From Paenibacillus_AM sp052180255 (GTDB taxonomy: Bacteria > Bacillota > Bacilli > Paenibacillales > NBRC-103111): 64,000 bases of DNA. The DNA lies in NCBI RefSeq assembly GCF_052180255.1, contig NZ_CP197466.1, positions 2,480,001-2,544,000 of the forward strand, given 5' to 3'. Positions within the stretch are counted from its first letter, which is position 1. Every line of letters starts with the position of its first letter. Under the pieces are notes generated by a model. The model made no database searches, was not told where the DNA came from, and saw nothing but the letters and a program-made list of their open reading frames with translations. Positions 32,061 through 39,347 of this stretch are shown piece after piece. Both the position numbers and the translations under genes were made by a program.

Positions 32061-32670
32061 GCTTGGCAGGCATCCATTTACTTACCGCATAATACACGAT
32101 TTCTACTAACAGAACCGCACCTACAATATCCGCCCACACGTGCTGTTTCACAAATAAGGTAGACAAGATAATCGACCAAGACATGATGTGAACGCTCACA
32201 CGTATAATTCTTGATATTTGGGGACAGTTCGATAATCCTCTCAATATCACATAACTCGTCATAACATGAATACTAGGGAAACAATTGTAAGGGGCGTCAG
32301 TCTGATAAACAAAGTTAACGAGTGTTCCGAGTAGACCATGATCTATCGTAATCTGTGGTCGCGGAACTGTGGTTTGGAAGAAATAGTAGATGATGTAACA
32401 TAGAATCAGACCCACACATAAAGACAACAGTGTGAGATAATAGGTGGTCTTATTCTTCAGAAAAAAGAGTACCAACATCCCGATGATAAACGGATACCAA
32501 AGTAAATATGGAATAATAAATGCAGGGATGAATGGAATGCTTTGATCAAATGCTGTCATCAGACTCCATACTTGAACCCCACCATGATTCAAAAATCCAT
32601 AGCAAATATTCAAGATAGGAATGGCCAAGAGCCAAAGTAAAGGCAAATAGTTATGAAATTTACTCTTCAT
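32002..32670 (-). CDS. PAP2-superfamily membrane phosphatase
   Basis: Polytopic protein of 222 residues with about six hydrophobic segments. NCFPSIHVMTSYVI (about 134-147) is the PSxxH motif of the type 2 phosphatidic acid phosphatase family, and a later H (KQHVWADIVGA, about 175-185) provides the second His. It resembles the Aur1/inositolphosphotransferase-like subgroup. The likely substrates are lipid phosphates. The neighbouring methyltransferase and DedA genes support a membrane lipid role. Confidence 0.88.
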   Translation of the reverse strand: MKSKFHNYLPLLWLLAIPILNICYGFLNHGGVQVWSLMTAFDQSIPFIPAFIIPYLLWYPFIIGMLVLFFLKNKTTYYLTLLSLCVGLILCYIIYYFFQTTVPRPQITIDHGLLGTLVNFVYQTDAPYNCFPSIHVMTSYVILRGLSNCPQISRIIRVSVHIMSWSIILSTLFVKQHVWADIVGAVLLVEIVYYAVSKWMPAKHEQILRKQLAVRGGTKVEL

Positions 32671-33259
32671 GATTCACTTCTCCTCTCCTCTTCCGACACA
32701 CATATATAAAGGCAGGTGGTAAGTTCCATAGCACATAATGAATCATCTCGATTTCAAAATGCTTCATTAGTTGCTGCTGCATTTGTTTGGAATATTGGAA
32801 AGCAATAAACCAACCATCATCTCTTAACGAGCCAACAATCTGCTCAAGAATCTGATCGCGCATCACTTGTGGAAAGTTAAAGAATGGAAGTCCACTGAAA
32901 ATACAATCCAGTTGATCAATCTGCTCCTTGTGCATCACTTTTATGAGTTCGCGACAATCCTCATAGCACCGAAAATCAGGGTATTGGCGTTCGAGTTCAC
33001 TACGCATCTCTGCATCTTTTTCAAATAAGAGCACACTAATCTCTTCCCAAGTTGCCGTATGAATATACTTTGTAATCGCTCCTGTGCCTGCCCCAAGTTC
33101 AGCGATCCGCGTTACTTCATTCCATGGGACGCAATCCACCATTTTCTGCGCTAGATACTTGGAACTTGGTGTTACACTTCCGATTTGCGCGGGTGCAAGT
33201 ATAAATTTCATTAGAAAAAGCCATTTCTGCTGCACCCTGGACATTGCATTTAATTTCAT
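32660..33259 (-). CDS. Phospholipid N-methyltransferase-like SAM enzyme
   Basis: Class I methyltransferase of about 199 residues. PAQIGSVTPSSKYLAQKMVD (about 25-44) and motif I IAELGAGTGAITKYIH (about 56-71), with DCIFSGLPFFNFP (about 120-132), are the pattern of rRNA dimethyladenosine transferase-related PmtA/phospholipid methyltransferases. The start at the internal ATG (33259, MKLNAMS) follows AGAGGGGGAG-type sequence; the frame is open to 33280. It is first in a five-gene overlapping operon with PAP2, DedA and a two-component system. Methylation of phosphatidylethanolamine or a related lipid is inferred. Confidence 0.8.
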   Translation of the reverse strand: MKLNAMSRVQQKWLFLMKFILAPAQIGSVTPSSKYLAQKMVDCVPWNEVTRIAELGAGTGAITKYIHTATWEEISVLLFEKDAEMRSELERQYPDFRCYEDCRELIKVMHKEQIDQLDCIFSGLPFFNFPQVMRDQILEQIVGSLRDDGWFIAFQYSKQMQQQLMKHFEIEMIHYVLWNLPPAFIYVCRKRRGEVNHEE

Positions 33260-33360
33260 TACCTCCCCCTCCTCTTGCAATCAGTCTATTCCAACATTCT
33301 TTACATCAAGTGGGGTAAATTCTAAATGATTTCTGAAGAAGTCGATCTCTATCCAACACA

Positions 33361-33388
33361 AAAAAGAGGAACACGGGGTTCCTCTTTG
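33361..33388 (-). terminator. Intrinsic terminator after the radical SAM gene
   Basis: Minus strand AGAGGAAC-CCCGT-GTTCCTCT followed by TTTTT. Confidence 0.85.
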
Positions 33389-33401
33389 AATCTTACTTAT
33401 T

Positions 33402-34280
33402 CTACATATTAAATCTTTGACGATAACCGCACTTGCGGCACAATTCCTCAACAGCTTCTCTACGTGAGAATCCTTCAACGATGCGATTTGCGCGCTCACC
33501 TTCAATAATTTCAGCGAATGGCTTCTGATTAATATTCCCGAGATTAATGATCCCTTCACCATCTAGACAACAAGGGATTACCGTGCCATCCACGAGAATG
33601 CCAGCCTGATTCCGAAGACCGTGACAGAACCCTTTTCCATCATCCTCTTCTTCCTTAAGATCTGGCCATTTGAACTCATAATCTTGATTCAGGTATAACC
33701 GATCTGCGATCTTCACACCTTTACCAGGTTCGACTTTTTCTTCAATTTTGAAATCCAAGTTGTACTCTGACTCAATCATTGACAGGATCTCACGGTTACG
33801 TTCTCGTTCCTGATTGGTCGCATTATCTTGATCCAAATTCCACAAACGAAGTGAGAAGATAATGTTCGTTTTCTCTCTCGCTTCGCGGATAAAAGATAAC
33901 ACATTACCAATATAGCCTTCTTTATCCTCAGAGCCTTCATGCCCGTCAAAGCTATGCAGAGAAATATTCATTTGACGAAGTGCCGGCTTAGCCAAGAGCT
34001 TGTGTTTGTTCTTTTGCAGCAACGTACCGTTCGTCGTGATGTTGACTTTCAACCCTTTTTCATGGCTGATATCCAGCAATTCATCGATCTTGGGGTGCAG
34101 CAGCGGCTCCCCTTTAACATGTAAATATATAAAGTCCGTATGCGGCCTAACTTCATCTAATCTTTTCGTAAAAGCATCTATCTTAATAAAATTAGCTTGC
34201 CTTTGTGTCGGTGGACAGAAGGTGCAAGCAAGATTACATACACTCGTAATCTCAATGTAGAATTTCTTGAACTTTTTCAT
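33402..34280 (-). CDS. Radical SAM/SPASM domain protein
   Basis: Radical SAM enzyme of about 292 residues. The iron-sulfur motif is CNLACTFC (CxxxCxxC, about 14-21), and a GEP motif lies in KGEPLLHP (about 56-63). The C-terminal SPASM-like region has Cys residues in GFCHGLRNQ, IPCCLDGEG and ELCRKCGY, which would hold an auxiliary cluster. The ATG at 34280 has GGAG 9 bases upstream. It resembles the large group of radical SAM/SPASM proteins of unknown target in Bacillales; no precursor peptide gene is seen next to it. Confidence 0.88.
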   Translation of the reverse strand: MKKFKKFYIEITSVCNLACTFCPPTQRQANFIKIDAFTKRLDEVRPHTDFIYLHVKGEPLLHPKIDELLDISHEKGLKVNITTNGTLLQKNKHKLLAKPALRQMNISLHSFDGHEGSEDKEGYIGNVLSFIREAREKTNIIFSLRLWNLDQDNATNQERERNREILSMIESEYNLDFKIEEKVEPGKGVKIADRLYLNQDYEFKWPDLKEEEDDGKGFCHGLRNQAGILVDGTVIPCCLDGEGIINLGNINQKPFAEIIEGERANRIVEGFSRREAVEELCRKCGYRQRFNM

Positions 34281-34363
34281 GCGTTGGACTCCATTCCTAT
34301 CTGTGCTATATCTTTTATTGTACACAAATTAGGAATATTATCTACCCGCACAGCCATTCCGCT

Positions 34364-35308
34364 TTACTTCTGACGGGATAAGCTAACGATTGCACCCCAA
34401 ATGAGCACGAAACCTACTAGCTGTGAAGTTGTAAGTGCCTGTTGGAACACAATCCAGTTCACAAGTACGCCCACCGCTGGAAAAGAAAGTTCTGCAAGCG
34501 TCGCATAAGACGCTTTGGTATTAGATAGGCCTTTGTAGTACAGCAACAAGCTAAGCAATCCCGGAAGGAACGCTTGCAGCAATAAACTACCGCTCACAGA
34601 AGCCCAGTCCCCTAAGTTTGTTGGCATTACCCAAGTACTAGGTTCTATCCAAGAAGTAACAAGCAACAGGGGCAATGCAGCAGCAAAACGTAATGCCGTA
34701 ACGGATTCAAAGCTTACTTTATTAAGTAATACTCGCCCCATAACCGTTGAACCACCCCATAGTACAGCAGCTCCAATTGACAATAATCCGCTGACTCCAG
34801 CTACTTCAGCAAAGCTGCCGCCAGAACCTGACCATCCAAATGTGAGCAAATACGTACCACCAAGTGCAACGATTAGCAGCACAGGGAAACGTTTAGGCAA
34901 AGTTTCTTTGAGTACAAACCGAGCCATCACAATCGCAAATAATGGCTGTAATTTCTGAAGTAATAAGACAGTGTTCGGATTCCCATGCGCGAATGCTGAA
35001 GTGAACATAATTGTAGCAATCGCCGATCCACCCCATGAGATAAACAGGATCGCAAACACATGCCGCAATGCTAATTTACGAAGTTCAGCACGATGAATCC
35101 AAAGAACAGGTAGTGCATAAACCATGAGCAAGATATGCTCCAGCAATACAATTTGCGTCGATGTGAATGATTTTAGCAATAAAATTCGGAAAAGAGGATC
35201 CACACCCCACATTGCGGCTCCAAGTACGACGAGCCATACTCCATTCAACTTACGACTTGCGGCATGTTCAGCATGCACAGACTTCTGCTTACCCATGATT
35301 TCTTCCAT
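34364..35308 (-). CDS. EamA/DMT transporter, probably for riboflavin (FMN-riboswitch controlled)
   Basis: Drug/metabolite transporter superfamily protein of about 314 residues with ten hydrophobic segments in two EamA repeats (first about 25-145, second about 170-310). The ATG at 35308 has AAAGG 9 bases upstream and is preferred to the open-frame start at 35359. An FMN riboswitch with a terminator lies directly upstream, so expression falls when FMN is plentiful. DMT-family riboflavin transporters (RibN) are known, which makes riboflavin or FMN-precursor import the best inference. Confidence 0.88.
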   Translation of the reverse strand: MEEIMGKQKSVHAEHAASRKLNGVWLVVLGAAMWGVDPLFRILLLKSFTSTQIVLLEHILLMVYALPVLWIHRAELRKLALRHVFAILFISWGGSAIATIMFTSAFAHGNPNTVLLLQKLQPLFAIVMARFVLKETLPKRFPVLLIVALGGTYLLTFGWSGSGGSFAEVAGVSGLLSIGAAVLWGGSTVMGRVLLNKVSFESVTALRFAAALPLLLVTSWIEPSTWVMPTNLGDWASVSGSLLLQAFLPGLLSLLLYYKGLSNTKASYATLAELSFPAVGVLVNWIVFQQALTTSQLVGFVLIWGAIVSLSRQK

Positions 35309-35346
35309 ATTCAACAACCTTTCTTGGTTTTTGAATTGGACACTTC

Positions 35347-35385
35347 GAAAGAAAGACACCCCGTCATCAAATTACGATAACGGGG
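35347..35385 (-). terminator. Riboswitch expression-platform terminator
   Basis: Minus strand CCCCGT-T-ATC...GAT-G-ACGGGG (35385-35359) followed by T-rich TGTCTTTCTTTC, between the FMN aptamer and the transporter start. Confidence 0.7.
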
Positions 35386-35456
35386 CGCATTCAAACAAGC
35401 TAAGTACTAGTCGATGTGTTTTTGGACACAACAAATCTAGCACCTACTCGCTTTGA

Positions 35457-35600
35457 CCTTCTCCCATCCGGACTATACCGTCGGCCTTGGAATGTACACC
35501 AAGTCAGTCATTATCTGAACTACTACCAAATAATGAGTCGCGGGCTGAGGTTCTCGGGAACCATCACCGCCGGTCAGGAATTTCACCCTGCCCCAAAGGT
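35457..35600 (-). promoter_or_regulatory. FMN riboswitch (RFN element)
   Basis: The minus strand carries the RFN consensus blocks in order: GGGGCAGGGTGAAATTCC, then GACCGGCGGTGA, later AGCCCGCGA, then CCGACGGTATAGTCCGGATG and GGGAGAAGG. The 5' and 3' ends pair to close the multi-stem junction. A terminator hairpin follows about 70 bases downstream. Confidence 0.95.
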
Positions 35601-35686
35601 CCATATTCATTTAGCTAGCATTGTAGCATAGAATTTGAAATACCGACAAGGTACTTTTTCATTGCAAAGTAAATATAATATATCTA

Positions 35687-35715
35687 TTGACTTTTTATTA
35701 AATATATGTTATGAT
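35687..35715 (+). promoter_or_regulatory. Promoter of the MBL-fold hydrolase gene
   Basis: TTGACT (35687-35692), 17-bp spacer, TATGAT (35710-35715), about 95 bp before the start codon. Confidence 0.65.
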
Positions 35716-35810
35716 TAAATATTTGTTGTAATTACCGATAAAACCCTCTATTATATCTAATAGGCCTCATCGATGAGCTAAGAAATAACATGATACTCGG
35801 AGGGATTTAG

Positions 35811-36542
35811 ATGAAAATCGCGAATGGATTAGAAACACTCGAACTGGAAGCAAATGTAGCAGGTCAGCCTTCAATCATTCACCCCACATTGATCTGGGAT
35901 CAAGAAACAATGATCCTTGTGGATACTGGATATCCTGGTCAAGCTCAACTATTCCAAGATACCATTTCGAAGGTGGGAGCTGATTTTCAAAAATTAAGCA
36001 AGATTATTCTCACGCATCAAGATATCGATCATATTGGAAGTTTAACTGCAATCCAAGAAGCATTAAATCAACCTGCAGAAGTGCTTGCGAATGAAATCGA
36101 GAAGCCCTACATACAAGGCGAAGAAACGATTATGAAGTTTGCATTAGCATTCAAACAATTAGATACTTGGCCAGAGGAACGTAAGCAAGGCTTCCTTCAT
36201 ATGTACAATAACTTACCAAAAGGCGATGTACATCGTACCATTTCGAATCAGGAAGAATTGCCTTACTGTGGCGGCATTGTGGTTATTAATACGCCCGGTC
36301 ACACACCGGGTCATATAAGCCTTTATCACAAACCAAGCAAGACACTGATAGCTGGTGATGCCCTATTCGTTGAAAACGGCGAGCTAATTGGACCACCTCG
36401 AGCTTTTACATTGGATATGGAGGCTGCAATTAAATCAGTTCAAAAGCTCACAGAATATGACATCGAGACGGTGATTTGCTACCATGGTGGCGTATACCAA
36501 AATAACGTAAATGAGCGTATAGCTGAAATTGCTCAATCTTAA
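35811..36542 (+). CDS. MBL-fold metallo-hydrolase
   Basis: Metallo-beta-lactamase-fold hydrolase of 243 residues. Metal ligands are THQDIDHIG (HxDxDH, about 68-76), TPGHTPGHISLYH (about 161-173), the bridging Asp in LIAGDALFV (about 180-188) and a C-terminal His in VICYHGGVY (about 222-230). The ATG follows GGAGGGA at 5-7 bases. It groups with YqgX/quinone-like general hydrolases; thioester or lactone substrates are possible but not shown. Confidence 0.92.
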   Translation: MKIANGLETLELEANVAGQPSIIHPTLIWDQETMILVDTGYPGQAQLFQDTISKVGADFQKLSKIILTHQDIDHIGSLTAIQEALNQPAEVLANEIEKPYIQGEETIMKFALAFKQLDTWPEERKQGFLHMYNNLPKGDVHRTISNQEELPYCGGIVVINTPGHTPGHISLYHKPSKTLIAGDALFVENGELIGPPRAFTLDMEAAIKSVQKLTEYDIETVICYHGGVYQNNVNERIAEIAQS

Positions 36543-36555
36543 TAAGAACAAAGGA

Positions 36556-36600
36556 AACAAAGCTCCACGTGCCAGTTCGGTTACGCGGAGCTTTTGTTAT
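36556..36600. terminator. Bidirectional intrinsic terminator
   Basis: AAAGCTCCaCGT...ACGcGGAGCTTT with T-runs on both strands, between the convergent MBL-fold and ABC permease genes. Confidence 0.8.
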
Positions 36601-37388
36601 TACTCATGGGTAAATTTCTTTTTCGCGATCCAATGGTTCGTCACTATCATAGTTAACCCGATTAATAGTAGAATGACTAACACATTCCATGAGGCGCCAG
36701 CTGGGACTGCTCCGGTATTCAATACCCCCGCAGCATGCTTGCTTAAGCTAGCCGGACTTATAAGATCGATAACCGGATTCAGACCTACTGGCATCCTGAA
36801 GCCCAGCAGAGTTACAATGGATAATAATGCAATGATCCCCTGACTATTAAAAAGCGTACTCATCATCGTTATATAAGAGACCATAAACAGCACCCAAAGG
36901 AGATAGAACAGCAGCGCCAGCATCATGTCTGCCGTACGAACAGGTGTGAACAATAAATTGACATACACGTAAGAAGCAGCATAACCTAGTGCCACACTAC
37001 AGGCGATGAATATGTAATTGGAGACGATTTTGCCACTCATATAAGATAGAACGTTTACGGGTCTGGTCAGTATAAAAGCTAACATACCGCTTGCTTTGTC
37101 AGTCTGTATAATACCCATTAATGAGATTGCAATAATCATAATCCCCAGCTGATCGAATTGAGACCCCAGCGTGCTGGCCAGCACTTCTCCACCCTTCTGA
37201 GCTGCCATGCTCGGATCAATCGTAATCCCCTGTACGCCGCCCATTGATTGCATGATCGACGGTAAGTAGTGACTGACAAGGGGCTGAGTGATGCCCAGAA
37301 ATATAAACACAAGCGGCAGCCAAAGCACTTTATATTCACGTACCATTTGTACACATTCTTTTTTTATTAACACCATAAAATTATTCAT
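36600..37388 (-). CDS. ABC-2 type transporter permease (YxlG-like)
   Basis: Membrane protein of 262 residues with six predicted transmembrane segments (about 22-40, 80-97, 120-143, 148-170, 182-200 and 235-254). A soluble loop between the first two and the early cytosolic ECVQMVREYKVLW helix are typical of ABC-2 permeases. It overlaps the ATPase gene by 4 bp. The trio small PLDc_N protein, ATPase, permease matches YxlE-YxlF-YxlG of Bacillus subtilis in order and type. Confidence 0.88.
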   Translation of the reverse strand: MNNFMVLIKKECVQMVREYKVLWLPLVFIFLGITQPLVSHYLPSIMQSMGGVQGITIDPSMAAQKGGEVLASTLGSQFDQLGIMIIAISLMGIIQTDKASGMLAFILTRPVNVLSYMSGKIVSNYIFIACSVALGYAASYVYVNLLFTPVRTADMMLALLFYLLWVLFMVSYITMMSTLFNSQGIIALLSIVTLLGFRMPVGLNPVIDLISPASLSKHAAGVLNTGAVPAGASWNVLVILLLIGLTMIVTNHWIAKKKFTHE

Positions 37389-38287
37389 TTCTCCACCACC
37401 AGCTGTAAAAAGATTTCTTCCAACGTTTCATTGTTGGTTTCGAACCTAATCAGATCAACTTGATGGTCCAGAGCACATTGCAGGATGCCATTCTTATTCG
37501 ACTGTATATTTTCTACTTCTATTTTTACTCGATTGCCGGTTACGTCTACACCTTTTACATAGCTCAAATGCCTCACCACTTCAATCCATTCCTGCCTAAT
37601 TGCCGTCACTTCCAAAGTGATTTGATTGCCGCTATTGCGACTTAACAAGTCTTCAGTTGTTGTGTCTTCAATTTTGCTGCCTTGCTTTATCATAATAAAT
37701 CGTTCACATATCTCTTCCGCATCACCTAATATATGTGTTGATAATAGGATCGTCGTCTCCTTCTTGATCGCTTGTATCAGATTGAGCACTTCCCTTCGCC
37801 CAATTGGATCTAATGCCGAAACCGGCTCGTCCATGATGATCAAGGAAGGCTTGTGCAGCAAAGCCTGTGCAATCCCAAGTCTCTGCTTCATCCCGCCTGA
37901 AAAGCTTCCAACCTTGGCATTCTCTTCTCCGCTTAAGCCTACTTTGGCTAGCATATCCGGTATCATATTCGTTAACTGAGCTTTCGCCATTCCCGATAAT
38001 TGACCCATAAATACAAGTGTTTCTTGCGCCGTCATCCAGTTAAAAAAGTTAGGGTATTGCGGCAAATAACCAATTTCCTTCTTCATTTTCGAAATCGGCT
38101 TGCCATCAAGCAGCACTTCCCCCTTACTTGGGTTCATAATATCTGAAATGATTTTGATCAATGTTGATTTACCCGCTCCATTCGGCCCGATCAATCCCAC
38201 ACATTCTCCAGCACGTATTTCCATGGAAAAATCGTTTACAGCCGTCTTATCTTTAAATGTCTTCGTAACATGCTTCACTTGTAACAT
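37385..38287 (-). CDS. ABC transporter ATP-binding protein (YxlF-like)
   Basis: ABC ATPase of about 300 residues. The Walker A is GPNGAGKSTLIK (about 34-45), signature FSGGMKQRLGIAQAL (about 134-148), Walker B LIIMDEPVSALDP (about 154-166) and switch His in LLSTHILGDAEE (about 186-197). The C-terminal 80 residues resemble the regulatory extension seen in ABC-2 exporter ATPases. It is tightly coupled to genes on both sides. Confidence 0.93.
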   Translation of the reverse strand: MLQVKHVTKTFKDKTAVNDFSMEIRAGECVGLIGPNGAGKSTLIKIISDIMNPSKGEVLLDGKPISKMKKEIGYLPQYPNFFNWMTAQETLVFMGQLSGMAKAQLTNMIPDMLAKVGLSGEENAKVGSFSGGMKQRLGIAQALLHKPSLIIMDEPVSALDPIGRREVLNLIQAIKKETTILLSTHILGDAEEICERFIMIKQGSKIEDTTTEDLLSRNSGNQITLEVTAIRQEWIEVVRHLSYVKGVDVTGNRVKIEVENIQSNKNGILQCALDHQVDLIRFETNNETLEEIFLQLVVEK

Positions 38288-38526
38288 CAATTTCGTTCAC
38301 GATCCTTTCGACCTATGACGAAATACAGAACCGAGCCTATTGAATTGCCGATAATAATAATGAAACTCCACATCAGCACATTCTGTCTCGTCTTTCTGTA
38401 CCTATATAAGTCAATCAGTGCAACGGTGATCAGGATAAACCCAATCGCAAGTATCGGTACAAGAATCGGCAGCAAAGCCTCCCAATTAATTTCACTTAAT
38501 TCGTCCCATCCATAATGAAGCTTCAT
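38287..38526 (-). CDS. Small PLDc_N-domain membrane protein (YxlE-like)
   Basis: Seventy-nine residues with two transmembrane segments (about 18-40 and 52-72). The DLYRYRKTRQNVLMW segment and the ending SVLYFVIGRKDRERN fit the PLDc_N family. In B. subtilis the similar YxlE sits in the sigY operon with YxlF and YxlG. No sigY or yxlC/yxlD gene is present here. Confidence 0.85.
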   Translation of the reverse strand: MKLHYGWDELSEINWEALLPILVPILAIGFILITVALIDLYRYRKTRQNVLMWSFIIIIGNSIGSVLYFVIGRKDRERN

Positions 38527-38544
38527 AGCAAAAAACTCCTTTTA

Positions 38545-38586
38545 ATTTATTATCATAATTAATAATGTTATCATTATTGATAATAA
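38545..38586. promoter_or_regulatory. Palindromic AT-rich operator region between divergent genes
   Basis: TTATCA-TTAT-TGATAA and a nearby related TTATCATAATTAATAA lie between the divergent YxlE-like and HTH genes. They are candidate binding sites for the adjacent regulator. They resemble but do not match a 7-1-7 Fur box. Confidence 0.4.
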
Positions 38587-38706
38587 TAGTGTAAGCTTTT
38601 TATAATTGCAACTTTTTTTCTCCCTCCAAATAACTCGGTTTGATTTCATTATTACCTGTGATAATATTATTAAATATAATAAAGGAGAACGGATAAGGAG
38701 CAACCC

Positions 38707-39252
38707 ATGGCCAATAAAGCTGAAATTTTAATGCACCCGGTTAGAATGAGAATTTGTCAGGCTCTAATACGAAACAAGGACGAAGGCCTTACGCCACTGG
38801 AAATGGTCAAAATCATTAAAGACATCCCTCAAGCAACCCTGTATAGACACATACAAGTTTTGCTGGATGCTGGAGTAATTCGTATTATTAAAGAGAAGAA
38901 AATAAGATCCGTTTCGCAGAAATACTACGTCTTAAATGAAGCTGAAATGAAGCTGAGCACAGAGGAATGGAAACAAGTATCTAACAAGAAGAAGCTGGAT
39001 TATATTTCTTATTACCAACTATCGCTGTTAACCCAATACCAGAATTACTTGACTCAAATAGAGGAACAAAAACGCACAGAGGATCAAGCTACCTTTGCAT
39101 TGGTAGAATTGAAGCTTGCTGATGAGCAGTTTATGAACTTTCAGAATGAATTGAACGACCTCATGCTCAAATACTACCAAACCTCAAATCAGAATCATGA
39201 ACGAGGTACACCAGTTCGAACGATCGCTGTCACCATAATTCCAGAATCATAG
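38707..39252 (+). CDS. HTH transcriptional regulator (ArsR/HTH_20-like)
   Basis: Regulator of 181 residues with an N-terminal winged helix: ILMHPVRMRICQALI (about 7-21), recognition region DIPQATLYRHIQVLLDAGVI (about 39-58), and wing KEKKIRSVSQKYY. The C-terminal half is helical and charged. The ATG has AAGGAGC upstream. It is divergent from the YxlEFG-like operon, which it probably controls. Confidence 0.85.
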   Translation: MANKAEILMHPVRMRICQALIRNKDEGLTPLEMVKIIKDIPQATLYRHIQVLLDAGVIRIIKEKKIRSVSQKYYVLNEAEMKLSTEEWKQVSNKKKLDYISYYQLSLLTQYQNYLTQIEEQKRTEDQATFALVELKLADEQFMNFQNELNDLMLKYYQTSNQNHERGTPVRTIAVTIIPES

Positions 39253-39347
39253 GAAAGACAGAAGACTATATTCAAAGATCTGGCCCCTTTGTCAAGAACA
39301 CTTGAAAAAGGGGCCAGATCAAACCATCTCGTTACGTGGAGCTATTA

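Noticed and set aside
33281..33562. 93-codon minus ORF overlapping the radical SAM gene end
   Set aside because: It is a shadow frame of the radical SAM gene and crosses its terminator.
38545..38586. Fur box in the divergent YxlE/HTH intergenic region
   Set aside because: The palindrome arms face the opposite way (TTATCA..TGATAA) and do not give the TGATAAT-N-ATTATCA pattern found at 27097.
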